From NCBI GenBank assembly GCA_021014945.1, contig MU266404.1, positions 1 to 64,000 of the forward strand: a stretch of 64,000 nt of DNA, in the 5' to 3' direction. The notes beneath the pieces are model-generated. The model did not search any database. It was not told the origin of the DNA and was given only the letters and a program-made list of their open reading frames with translations. The number at the start of each line of letters is the position of its first letter. Positions within the stretch are counted from its first letter, which is position 1. Below are positions 45,499-56,092 of the stretch, one piece after another. Both the position numbers and the translations under genes were made by a program. The DNA is from Leucogyrophana mollusca. Taxonomy: Eukaryota > Basidiomycota > Agaricomycetes > Boletales.

Positions 45499-45903
45499 TT
45501 CGTTGGCAAGATTGAGTTACTTGGTGGTAACGGTAAAAGACCAAGGGAGAATGGCCGCCAGAGAGGCCCTGTAAAGGAGATATGACTGTGATAACACTTT
45601 GACCCGCTCCAGCTACTTATAGCATCCTCTAGCCGGATCTCTTGCAAGTCTTGCATGTGGTCGCATGACAATTGTTCGCATGATTATGCCATGAAAATTA
45701 TTCTTGCCATGGCTAGGTACAGTGTTTCAATTGTTCAGTTGGACGCAAAATCTAAGGTGTCAAGGTATGTAGCAGCAATAGTTGAATAAATTATTTGCAG
45801 CGAATATGTAAAGGGCGTCGTTCAAACGAATGAAAGCGTAGAGTATGTACCCAGTATCCCAATGACACGGCCGATCTAAGCAGGTATAACCATCTCGATT
45901 CTC
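45499..45903. other. Intergenic region between DUG1 and LCB2
   Basis: It holds the DUG1 promoter and the LCB2 3' region, both genes being on the minus strand. No other feature is seen. Confidence 0.5.
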
Positions 45904-48046
45904 TTAAACAGCATTCACCAACTCCACGCTTCGCCTCATGATATCCTCCAACGGCCATCGCTCTCCCTGGCTGTGCTTCAGATCAAGGATGTCGCCGATC
46001 TCATCACATGCCCGCAAGATCGTATCAATATCGTCCTTCGTGTGCGCAGCGCTCGCACAGAGGCGTACCCTGCTTGTCACGAGCGGCGTTGCCGGGTAAG
46101 CGACGACGACGATCACGATGGGAGTAGCCCGAGCGCGCATCATACGAGCGAACATTGACATCTTGCCTGGATTGAAGATAAGGAGAGGGACGATGGGCGA
46201 GAAGGGGTGGCCATATGTGATGAAACCAAGCTTGTCCAAGCCAGCATGAAGGTACCGCGAGTTGAAAGCAAGACGACGAATGCGCATCTGTGCCTCTGAA
46301 CCGTCATATAGGGCAGGTGGGAGCGATAGCCAAGAGGGGAGAATGGAAGCGGGAGCCAGCCCGGGATGTTGTTCTTCGACGCAGTCAGAAGCTTTCAGCG
46401 TAGATACAGAATTGGAGGGTGAGAGGGTAAGTCCGCCTTTGGTGATTGTAGGCGAAGGTGCAACACCCATGATGCTCGCCATGCTAGCGATAACCTGGAT
46501 GAGGACTGGTGGGGGCATCGCTTCAGCGTATGTCCCCGAGTGCCCTCGAAGCCGAAGCGCATCGATGAGCTCCTTGTTGCCGGCGATGTAACCCCCAGCA
46601 GCACCGAAGGATTTGGTGAATGTACCCATGAGGATGTCAACCGAGCGAGGAGGGATATTGAAGTAGTCTGTTACACCACGGCCATGCGGGCCCAATGCGC
46701 CGACGGAGTGAGCTTCGTCGACGAACAAAAAGAACTGGAGAACAGTTAAACCGAAGCTCTCAGAGGACAGAAAACCGAGAGCTCACTTTGTATTTCTTTT
46801 TGAGTTCCACAAGCCGTGGCAAATTGACGAGTGTACCCTCCATGCTATAAAGACCTTCGACAATAATTAAAATTTTCTTCCATGGGCGGTGAGTCTTGGG
46901 TTGACCCTGGCTGATCACCTCTCGTAGCAGCGATTCTAGGTTGGTCATGTCGTTGTGTTTGAACATCCTAACTTGGGCCCCACTCTGTCTCACTCCGACA
47001 CGAATAGACGCGTGATTGAACTCGTCGGAAATGACGAGGCAGCCTTTACCCACAAGGCCAGGAATGAAAGTGGAGTTGGTTGCGAAACCCATCGAGCTAA
47101 CCAGCGCATCTTCCATGCCAAGGAACTTGGCAACAAGAGCCTCCGCGGCAACGTGTAACTCGTTTGACCCGCCTTCGAGACGAGTACCGCATGTGGAGAT
47201 GCCGAAGCGACGGATGGATTCCTCAACTGCATCGGCGCACCCGCCACGAGCTTGGGCGAAACCGAGGTAGTTGTAGGACGAGATGTTGAGAGAACGCGTC
47301 TTCGTGCCGGTAAGATGCAATGTGTAGTTGTTATCATTGGAGTAACGGTCGTAGACAACGATGGTACGACCAGCAACGCCCGTAACGGGCTGAGAGAAGC
47401 AGTCATCCATACGGCTTTTCAAGCGGCGGGTGTAGAAAGAGTCGAAATCGGAGTTCAAAGGCGCGTAACCCTGAGATGTTGATAGTGAGCACTGCGATAT
47501 CTGTAACAACTGGTGCTCGCAACTCACATTATAGGGCATGAGATGCGTAAAGTACTTGGGTGCAATTCGTTTCCCGAAAAAGTCGCGAACATGTCCGAAA
47601 CAGATGAGTATGAGGTAGCTAATATAGGTCGTGATGAGGATGTAGTATGGGGGTTCTTCGGCTTCGTGTTCCGTGATAGGTACGTCGGGATTGTGTTGTG
47701 ATGTGCAACGATAGCTCTCGTTCGCACAGTGTCCAAATTCCGTGTGAACTGTCGTGAAAACCTGTTCAGATGTCGGAGGGGTAAGAGGGTACGCAAGACC
47801 AGTGCTGTCATCCTCATTCTCGTGAAGGACAGTATCTTCGGAGGAGACTGTGACTGACGACGATAGTGAGAGGGCCGGCGTCGACGTAGGAGAGATATCA
47901 AGATTGCGAGCGCGAATGTCGGCTTCGTGAACAGCTGAGAGGTACGACGCTGCGGTTGCCATGGACGGCAGGTGACTCGTCGATTTCTTCTTCTTAAAAA
48001 TCGACGGCACGGGTGAAGATGGACTGAGGGCCATCGGAGAAGGCAT
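45904..48046 (-). CDS. LCB2: Serine palmitoyltransferase subunit 2 (Lcb2), 677 aa
   Basis: Lcb2 is the PLP-bearing subunit of the ER enzyme that condenses serine and palmitoyl-CoA, the first step of sphingolipid synthesis. Exons (minus strand) are 47528-48046, 46787-47470 and 45904-46734, with introns of 57 and 52 nt, all phase 0. The membrane segment ITTYISYLILICFGHV precedes the catalytic domain. The PLP lysine is Lys442 in GTFTKSFGAAGGYIAG. Other family marks are YNYLGFA, GTRLEGGSNELH, DEFNHASI, VEGLYSMEGT and FVDEAHSVGALG. An N-terminal Ser/Thr-rich extension of roughly 110 residues makes it longer than yeast Lcb2 (561 aa); it lies before the membrane helix. An insert (~40 aa) near TITKGGLTLSPS follows the PLP site. 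Confidence 0.95.
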
Positions 48047-50315
48047 GTTTAGCGGCCTCTGCGGTTACAGAACCGCGTTTGAGCAGAACGAAGAAGAGGG
48101 GCCGTAAATTTGAACAAGAAACGCACGATGAGCGTATTATAAAACAGCCTGCTTAGCTAAGCGTCTCTCCAGGGAAATTGCTTTAGACGGGCACTTTTGG
48201 CCCAGATCTGATGTCCCTTGTACCCAAAATTAGTATATATGCAGACTTTTGAGTCTAAACTGCCTTGCCCTCGCCACCATCAAAGTTTTAGCGCTTTACT
48301 GATAGAATGATTAGCTACAGAAGTACTGCGCGCTGTCGATGCCATGCTGGCTGTGTTTACTGATTTTTCGCCCCGCAGACAGTCGCTACGAGCGAATGCA
48401 TCATATTCAGCAGGCACCATAATCCCATGGATAACGAGCGTCAACCCGAGTCCGTGAGGAATGCCCCAGGTTCTTTATCCCACAGACAGTGTCCTGACCC
48501 ACCTCCGGGCCTGCCTGGACCCCAACTATATCGCCATTGCGAGTGTCTGGTCAAGGTCGCGCTCATACATAACACCCGAGACCTTCCTGACCAATAATTC
48601 GATAGATGTGTGAGGATGCCGCACCGCCCATGAGGCTCAGGCAGGTACTGTTTTGTTGCTACTATTAGCCATTCCCACCCCCAACTCGCCTTGGTCTCTA
48701 TGTTTCGGATATTCGTTCCACGGGGCCACCGGATCTATCGTGGCACATGGCGATCGGTCGATCGGCAGAAGACATAGGGTATAACAAGGCTTGTCCAAGA
48801 AAAAACTATCTCAAACCCGTCCTCGGCATCAAGGTCGACGCTGTACTCCTTTTTCGGTACAGGACGCTCGTCTCCATGCTGGGTCGCTTGTCACCTCCCG
48901 CTATGATCGTTAAACTTCCCCCGCCGTCTCCTCTTATCCTAGCTCTCTTTTCTTCAGTTACACTGATAGCGTTTCGTTGACTACCATCTGATCCCTCGCA
49001 CGCACGAATGTTCGTCGCTGAAGGTCTTGATGGTCGTGCTGGCGCTAACAGATCAATGGCAGGATGGGGTTCATGCGGTCTTTGCTTTTTTGTGCCCGCT
49101 CAACCTCAAGCACTTAGCTGGCGAGCATTCGGATGGCCTCCGATACTTCTCTATATGACAGTATATCGTGGTGCGTACGGGCTGCACACTTTCCCATTGG
49201 GGCAGCAGTTAACTCTTGAGCCTATTCCTATGCATTAGTGCCCGCTTTGAGTAGAATGCAAATACGATAACAAGCTTTAGCTCCAACATCGATATCCAAC
49301 GCGACGCAATGCATACTCTAGGTTACTCTAGGCCGTTGCATAGAGCGGTGTGATATTCTCCCCCGCAGGCTCGACCCCTGGTGCGCTGTGCACGTCGAAC
49401 CCCAATCTGACACGGACATTGAGGCGAAAAAGAGCTCACTCACCATCGGAACGAAGGTATCCGTGACCGTCCGGGCAATTGCGCAGGCCTATGAGCCTAT
49501 ATGCCATGCATCTTCAGAAAGCTCGCCCACAGGCTACCGAACCCGTATGTCTTGGCGACTTGAAAAATCTACAGAATTTAATAGCGACAGAGACTTAGCA
49601 CTGAGAACTTGTGACTTTCTTCTCTATCCGCCTCATCATTGCTCCCGGACTGGGGATCGTACACTCAGCACCTCTTACGCAATAGTACTCATCGCAGTGC
49701 TCAGGTGCTGGCAACGACAAACCAGTCTTGCCACGGGTTCGGCCGCTCGGTAGTACAGGGTTATATGAAGTATGTACCGTGCTTATCTTGATGTTGTGTT
49801 TAAGCCAACGATGCTGTTCGCAGTGGATTGCAATGTTGCTTTATTTGCAAGATGGTTCTAAAACCTAGGTCGCCACCCCGAGTTGTCAATGCTTTACATT
49901 TGTATGGCGTACTGTTTTAACCTCATATTCGCAAGCTCCCGTGCTGTTTGTGCAAAATTCGCTGACCTCAATTCGTATTCCCGCCTTACGGTCTGTCGGT
50001 CACCTTTCTTCATCATCCCAGCGTGTCTACATCGCTGATGCCCAAGGTATTCTATGCGCCTCGACATTTCAGTCTTGCTGGCGGCTGCAGGAGGGTACCA
50101 TAGGTGAAACGGGTACTCGTTACAGCTCCCCCCAGCCTGAATCGAAATGTTTCCGCATTCGTGAATGCCTTGCAAACCAGACCGGAGGGCTGTCGTCGCA
50201 TATAAACCGCGCTTTCTTCCTGAAGGTCCATCATTCCATCTCTTCTTCGCCATCCACACCAAGCGCCCTCAAGATTATCGCTCAATAATCATGCTTATCC
50301 TTCAAGTCTTCTACG
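48047..50315. other. About 2.3 kb with no gene recognised
   Basis: It is the divergent region between LCB2 and the kinase gene. Open frames are short and unrelated to known families. The first 100-200 bp upstream of each gene should carry their promoters. Confidence 0.5.
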
Positions 50316-52929
50316 ATGGGAAGATCGGCGAACGGATCGACAACAAGGCTGTAAGTCTTCTGATACCGGTCCCATCTTATCGTAGTAGGCATTGATAGCC
50401 GTATAGTCGTCATCTATAACCAGGTTCTTCAATCCGGGTCTCAAGCACTCGAGAGCCTCCGTCGAATCCACGACCGATGCCAAGGCGGTCCCGAGTGTAA
50501 GGGAGCTCGTAAGTCCCGCATGCCTATCCCCCGGTCTTTCATGGTACTGAGTATTTGTTGCAGAGGAGCATCGCCAAATCGTTCAGCGCGACTTTCAAGC
50601 GCTCCAATCTATCAGTCCCGACCTCGGAATGTAAGGAAGTTGGCACGGTTGATTGGCCCTCCAGCGCCAGCATCCAAATCTCCCCAGTGGGAATACTTCC
50701 TCCGACATCTTTTGCCAGCGAGGAGTCTGTGTTGATCAATGATGTTGCCGATGCCTTCCATGACCCCGAGGTACTCGACGTGAGGAGGACAGTCTACGTA
50801 CTCCCCATGATCAAAGCTTTTTTGACAAAGGAGCGCAAAGTGAGTTGCATATCGTATACTGTGTGACGGTCACCGACCGACTGTGCTTCACATAGGTTGC
50901 AAACCTGAAGAGCCCCATTCACAGTCCAAAGCGTGGTCTGCGGGACATCTGTGCCGTTGTCGTTTCACCTAGGTGGCTAACTGGCTCCACTCTCGTCAAT
51001 GCATCTCCCAAGTCAGCCACCGCGCCGACCGCGGTGTTGATCCCAGCAAGATCACTCTCCCTCGACGATTTCATAGTCCACAATCTTCTTGGCTCCGGCG
51101 CAAATGGCAGCGTTTACCATGTGGAACATCGACTCACCACGAAGTCGCTGGCGTTGAAGGTTGTGAGGAAGAATCCAACCGACAATCTCCACTCCGATAT
51201 CCTTCTCAGTGAACAGGTTGCAATGAAGCGATCGATTGGAAACATCAATTTGCTCCCGCTCGAAGCTAGTTTTCACGACACCGCGAATTTTTACTTGGCC
51301 ATGGTAAGTATCACCATTGCCATCATTTTGATCTGGCGGCTGATGTGGTATCAGCCGTATCATCCTGTCGGCGACATGCACACGCAGATTGCGAAGTGGG
51401 ACGGTATTCCGCTTGATATCGTGAGGTTCTACACTGCAGAATTGGTAGGTTAGGTTGTTTTACTTTGCCCCTGTCGCGGCTCACATCTCTGGAAGATCGT
51501 GGCTCTGCACGGAATTCATCAACGTGGCATCATTCATCGCGATGTCAAGCCCGGAAACATTCTCCTCGACGAAGTAGGTCACCCCTTTATAGCTGATTTC
51601 GGTCTTGCCAAAGTCTTTCCCAACGAGATACCTGGGGAGATGTCCCCATATGGCGGACCTGGAACAGCATATGGGCTTTCGCAGATCCCATATTTGACGA
51701 AACGCTGCTGCGGGACTCCGCATTATATGGCTCCAGAGATGTTTGATGGGGTCAACTATGGGTTTGGCGTTGACTTCTGGGCTCTTGGTGTGACGATGTA
51801 TGAGATGCTCACTGGTATTGTCAGTATCTCCCATTGAGATACTCTCAGATTTCTTCACTGACACTCCCCAGACTCCTTGGCATTCATATGATCTCTTCAC
51901 AATGGCGAGCAGGGTCAAGACAGCGTCACTACTATTTCACGATGACGTTGACAAGACCGCGCAAGACTTTTTACAGAAAGTAAGCTCCTCGCACTGTGCC
52001 CTACGCTAGTGCTGGTACTCAATTTTGCCGCCGTGCAGATGCTTGCCAAGAAGCCGCAAGACCGGATGTCTTATGAGCAGATGCTTCAACACGACTTTTT
52101 CAAAGGAGTGTAAGTTCCACTTTCCATTACGGCTCCCAGGTCAATGCTAAGCAATCATCCCAGTGATTGGAAGAAGATTGTTAACCGTACCATCCCTCCA
52201 CCTTATATTCCCAAGGCTGACGACAACGAGGCTCCCAAGGGCGAGCCTCTGGTGTTGATCCGAGGCGGCGACTGCTATGATCAACTCAACGACCCTCTCC
52301 CCCAGTTTAACTTCGTATCTCCCTCCCTGGAAAGGACACTATCATGGAAACTTAAAGCTCGCAGCACTTTCGATCTTTTTCATCGCTACGTCCGGAAAAC
52401 GCTCTCCCGCCGTATTTCCGTCAACAGGAAGCACGAGATGGCGATTTCATCCCCCACAACACCGGCCCAGCGAAACCGGCCTCCTCCAATGATATTGCAC
52501 GACGAGGACGTGGCCGCGGATTGGCGCGTCGATACCGACGTTCTGTCCTCAGGAAGCTCGTCCTTCATTCCATTTGCACGGGAGCCTAGGTCAAGTTTGA
52601 CAGCGGCGAGCGGCACCCCGTCCCGCTGTAGCCCTTGTTCCAACGTCACACCCACCAAAGACCTGCTGAAGCTCCCCACTTTTCTTCGGGGCCTCCGAAG
52701 GCGCCCTTCGTCCAGCAAATACTCCCGTACTGAGCCAAGCCCCACCCCCACCCTATGCACACCTGCCACACTGGTAGCCTGTTCTGCCGACGTGTCTCTC
52801 AAGGTCCGAGGGACGTTGTCGGCAAAGGGCGATGTTGTCAAGAATTGGATTAGTCAAATCTGGCATCCGATCCCCACTGTAACGAGTCGCGTTGGTGAGG
52901 CCAGGAAGATGCTCGACTTGACTGCATAG
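50316..52929 (+). CDS. AGC-like serine/threonine protein kinase, 720 aa
   Basis: Nine exons: 50316-50350, 50424-50508, 50564-50839, 50896-51303, 51355-51444, 51496-51819, 51872-51979, 52039-52109 and 52164-52929. The start at 50316 was preferred to the ATG at 50291 because it alone gives a continuous frame through exons 2-3 (NPGLKHSRASVESTTDAKAV). The kinase domain has the P-loop GSGANGSVY (~198), the lysine motif LALKVVRK, HRDVKPGN (~312), DFGLAKVF (DFG 332-334), the APEMF motif and VDFWALGVTMYEMLTG. A 30-residue insert with Gly/Pro/Tyr lies in the activation loop before CCGTPHYM. The tail (~260 aa) is Ser/Pro-rich with FNFVSPS, recalling a hydrophobic-motif region. The intron 51820-51871 was placed to restore LTGITPWHSYD. 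Substrates are unknown. Confidence 0.85.
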
Positions 52930-53284
52930 ATGTAGGCTATGGAGTTGTCAAGGTGAGCAACATGCTTTGAGCCTTTTCGGTTGTACCATGACGCTCATTT
53001 CGCAGTTACCGTACTGCTTTGGTATTGTGTTTTTCAATATTGGTCGCACAGCATTCCATGTGGCCTGCTTACGTCCTTGGGCCATTTTACCAGCGGTCTG
53101 CACCATCCATGTTTGAAAGCATCCCAATTTCACGTCGCTCCGTTCCCCGCTCTCCCTCGCCAGACATTGCCCTCAGATTTCACCTCCCTTCGTGTTTCCA
53201 GCTTCTTTCTACTACCCACCCCCTAACAGCAACACCAACACTCGCCCACCAACACCACTACTCCCGCTCACACCCCCCTTAACA
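52930..53284 (+). promoter_or_regulatory. Pyrimidine-rich leader upstream of a small ORF
   Basis: The last ~100 bases before 53285 are strongly C/T-rich (cttctttctactacccacccc, cactactcccgctcacaccc) and end in ccccccttaacaATG. This resembles fungal 5' leaders around transcription start sites and gives the small ORF a credible start context. The rest of the stretch (52930-53180) shows nothing else. Confidence 0.4.
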
Positions 53285-53392
53285 ATGTCTAGGATAGAAG
53301 GACGCTCGACCCTCGCGGGTTATTCGTTCTTCGGTGCCGCCCACATTTCCTTTAGCTCGGACTCTCACCACGCGTGTGGAGGTTGCTGTTAG
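53285..53392 (+). CDS. Candidate microprotein, 35 aa, ending Gly-Gly-Cys-Cys
   Basis: I do not recognise this ORF. It starts at an ATG in good context after a pyrimidine-rich leader, reads MSRIEGRSTLAGYSFF at the N-terminus, then an aromatic/small-residue segment, then SSDSHHACGGCC and stop. Three of the last five residues are cysteine. A terminal CC suits geranylgeranylation as in Rab proteins, or palmitoylation, while the absence of a CaaX box argues against a mating pheromone precursor. It sits alone between the kinase gene and the convergent exonuclease gene. It could be a chance ORF; the leader and the distinctive C-terminus are the only support. Confidence 0.4.
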   Translation: MSRIEGRSTLAGYSFFGAAHISFSSDSHHACGGCC

Positions 53393-53509
53393 ACTTCATA
53401 TCACTGTTTCCACTATGTGTCTTGCAAAGAATAATACTGTTTTGATTCACTCCATAGTCCGTTGATCTTTGCTCTATTGTGCACCGTAAGTATCCAACCC
53501 AGGTGAAAG

Positions 53510-55739
53510 TCATACAGTTGGGCGCCTATTCTCGGCTTCCTGAATCCACTGCCTATGTCGTTGCCAGCTACTCGCTTCCATTCTCACCAAGTCCTTGAGC
53601 TTGTCCATGTTAAACGGCAGCGACGGGTCGGCCTGCAAGGCGCCAATAACATACGAGCTACGAGAGAAGATTGGTTAACACATCGTGAAGATATAGCTGA
53701 CGAGGAAGGCACACACATGACCGTGCTCTCTTTCAGCGGTTCCACTCTCGCTTTGTTCTTCAATGTCATACACATCATTTCAAGAGGCATCTTTCGGTGA
53801 TACCAGAGATTATAGGCGCGAAGATGTTGCGGACGAGGGGGTTCCAGAAACACGCTGCTGGCCAAAGTCGACGAGCTGAATGCTGACGAGGAGCTGCTGC
53901 TTGGCGCGAGTGCAGGAGCCGAGGGGGCCGTCGCGATCACCCTAGGCGTGACCTCCGCAGAAAACATGGATTCCCGCAAAGACTTCCCGGCATCAGATGC
54001 CAAGTCCAACAATCTGTGATATACCATGAGTGCTGAGTGGGCATCATTCGCTGCATCTGTTGAGAGATAGTAGTCATTAGCATCAGGATTAGTTGAAAGC
54101 AGATTTAAAGTGCTGACAATGAACCATCGCGCTGCTCAGTTCACCCTCCCAGTTTGCTGTCCTCTCTTTCCCCTTTGCCAGCGTCTTACCTAGATACATT
54201 GATACCATCTTCGCTAGGCTAACGATATTGCGGTTATATACTGTCGTAAACTTATCGTCCGCTTGTCTAGCTAGCGACCCAAGTTCAACTAGATTCCTGG
54301 CTCGGATGCCAAAATCGCGAAAGAGCTTCTCCCCGTCGTCTAGTGGGCCGATCAACTATAAACATGCACGGACGTCAAGGGGAGGGGGTGAACGTACTCA
54401 TAATGTTTGCACCCGTTTTAACAATTGACGGAGACTCGATTGCCTCCTACTCGTCCTCATGGTGAGAAAAAGGGAAGACGAAAAACGCGTCGATGACCAA
54501 CCAATAATTTCTGTGGAAACCCTACAACAGTGTTGGCCGTGACAACTGAAGGGGCGTGAACGCAGAAACCTACGTTTCATATGGCTCACTTGAACCAACA
54601 GAATCGTCTTCTTGTCGCACAGCTGTACTAGAGCAGTGCGCCTCTCCTTTGCACCGGCATGCCACATAACGCGCCATTCAAGGTCAAACCCTAGAGGGCT
54701 TTGAAGGTGTGAGGTCTCCATGAAAGATATTTTACGCAAGGGATGCTGAGGCAACTAACCCCTTCAAAGTTTGAACCGCGTCATTAGCTTCATCCTCGGA
54801 CTGAGTATAAACGACAGCAGGCTCCATGTTGCCATAATCCATGAACGAGTACACGGGCAGGGCAGACTCGTGCACTTCCGCGCCTTTCATCCTTGGTACC
54901 TTCTTGGGATGCTTCGAAGTCACCTCTAGCACGCGTCTCGCCGAGCCTGGTTGTTGTTTGGTGGGCACGTGCACCTCGGGAGGGACTGAGGCCACGGTGG
55001 ATGGGGAGATGCTCTTGGTGGCCTTGATCCTGATGGATTTGGGGCTGGAAATTTGAGCGGCATGTTATTACCCCTGCAGGGAACTATCCCTCTTCAACGA
55101 ACTTACACTGCTGAGCGGGGGTCTGATGCCAAATTTTTAAGTACACTTCTATCCTCCGTTGCATTGTGGGCACACAGCGATGCAGAGGTCTCGTCGGGGG
55201 GATCGCTGGCACTTGGGCCATTGTTTTCGGGAGATGCCTTCGAAGGTATTTTACGAACAGCCGAGGAAGCATGTCGATCAGAGATTGTCCCCGCGCTACT
55301 TGAATTATCTGCACCATCGAGATTTGTTGCCTTCGACTTTGAGGGTGCACTAGACGGAGATTCGGCACGCCCTTGTGTAGTGTAGTTTTTCAGAAAAAAT
55401 GGATGCACTCTGTACAAAAGCCAATAAATACAAAGGGATATAACAAGAAAGAAGAAGCCTAAGGCGCGGTTTGACGTTGCCGAGCAGGCGTGCGTACCGT
55501 TTGGAACGTTGCATAGGGTTTGACGGTGGAGCCGAAAGTTTCTTCTTCACCGAGACGCAAATCCCCTCAAAGATTTCGATAGAGCTGTCGGAGGCCTCCG
55601 TTCCACTAATGACTTGAGCATCGAGGGTGTCCAGCACTTTGGACGAGCGTGCTTTCTGCGCTAATGAAGGCTCCGCTGAACGGTGACTGCGGCCAGATGG
55701 TAACGAAGGTCGGGTCTTGGAGGCCGTTCTAGCCAGCAT
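53510..55739 (-). CDS. WRN-type 3'-5' exonuclease domain protein (DEDDy), 577 aa
   Basis: The predicted nuclear exonuclease degrades DNA or RNA 3' ends, like the exonuclease domain of Werner protein. Nine exons (minus strand): 55498-55739, 55107-55409, 54760-55044, 54574-54698, 54502-54521, 54398-54446, 54118-54339, 53717-54056 and 53510-53657. Acidic residues of the DEDDy set are all present: Asp282 and Glu284 in GFDLEW, Asp343 in NIMNDGEKLFRDFG, and Tyr416/Asp420 in YAANDAHSALMVYHRL. The acceptor at 54340 was picked because it alone makes the NDG motif. The N-terminal ~200 residues are disordered. No helicase domain is present. The C-terminal part (YVIGALQADPSLPF, WQRHRQWIQEAE) is typical of fungal members. 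Confidence 0.87.
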
Positions 55740-56092
55740 AGATTAACTATGACTTTGTTGATAGGTTAAATAACTTTGCAGCCTGATAAAGACAAACGGG
55801 AAAATAGATACAGAGGAGAAAGGGATTGTCAGCGCGTCGCGTCGCGTCCTGAACACTATGGTCACGCGACCTGATTACCAAGCAGTTCATACCTGAGTCA
55901 CGTGCGGTGGTCATCGGTCGATTCTCGGACTCCCCGACTCCTCCCATGAGATTTATCATTTCAGCGTCTATTACCAGAGTCATTAGGCAATCGTTATCAA
56001 CGGTGCCGGTATCCCTGAAATTTTTGTGACTCTTGAGTCTGTGAGACCGTCTGCCATCAGCGGTGCGCCATTTATTCTCCAATCCCCACCAA
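55740..56092. other. Divergent intergenic region
   Basis: It separates the starts of the exonuclease (minus) and MATE (plus) genes and should act as a shared promoter. No other feature is seen. Confidence 0.5.

Noticed and set aside
50291..50395. ATG at 50291 as the kinase start
   Set aside because: Its frame cannot pass exons 2-3 without a 34-nt intron, while the ATG at 50316 gives a continuous frame.
53285..53392. Small ORF as a mating pheromone precursor
   Set aside because: The end is Gly-Gly-Cys-Cys; pheromone precursors end in a CaaX box with the cysteine fourth from last.
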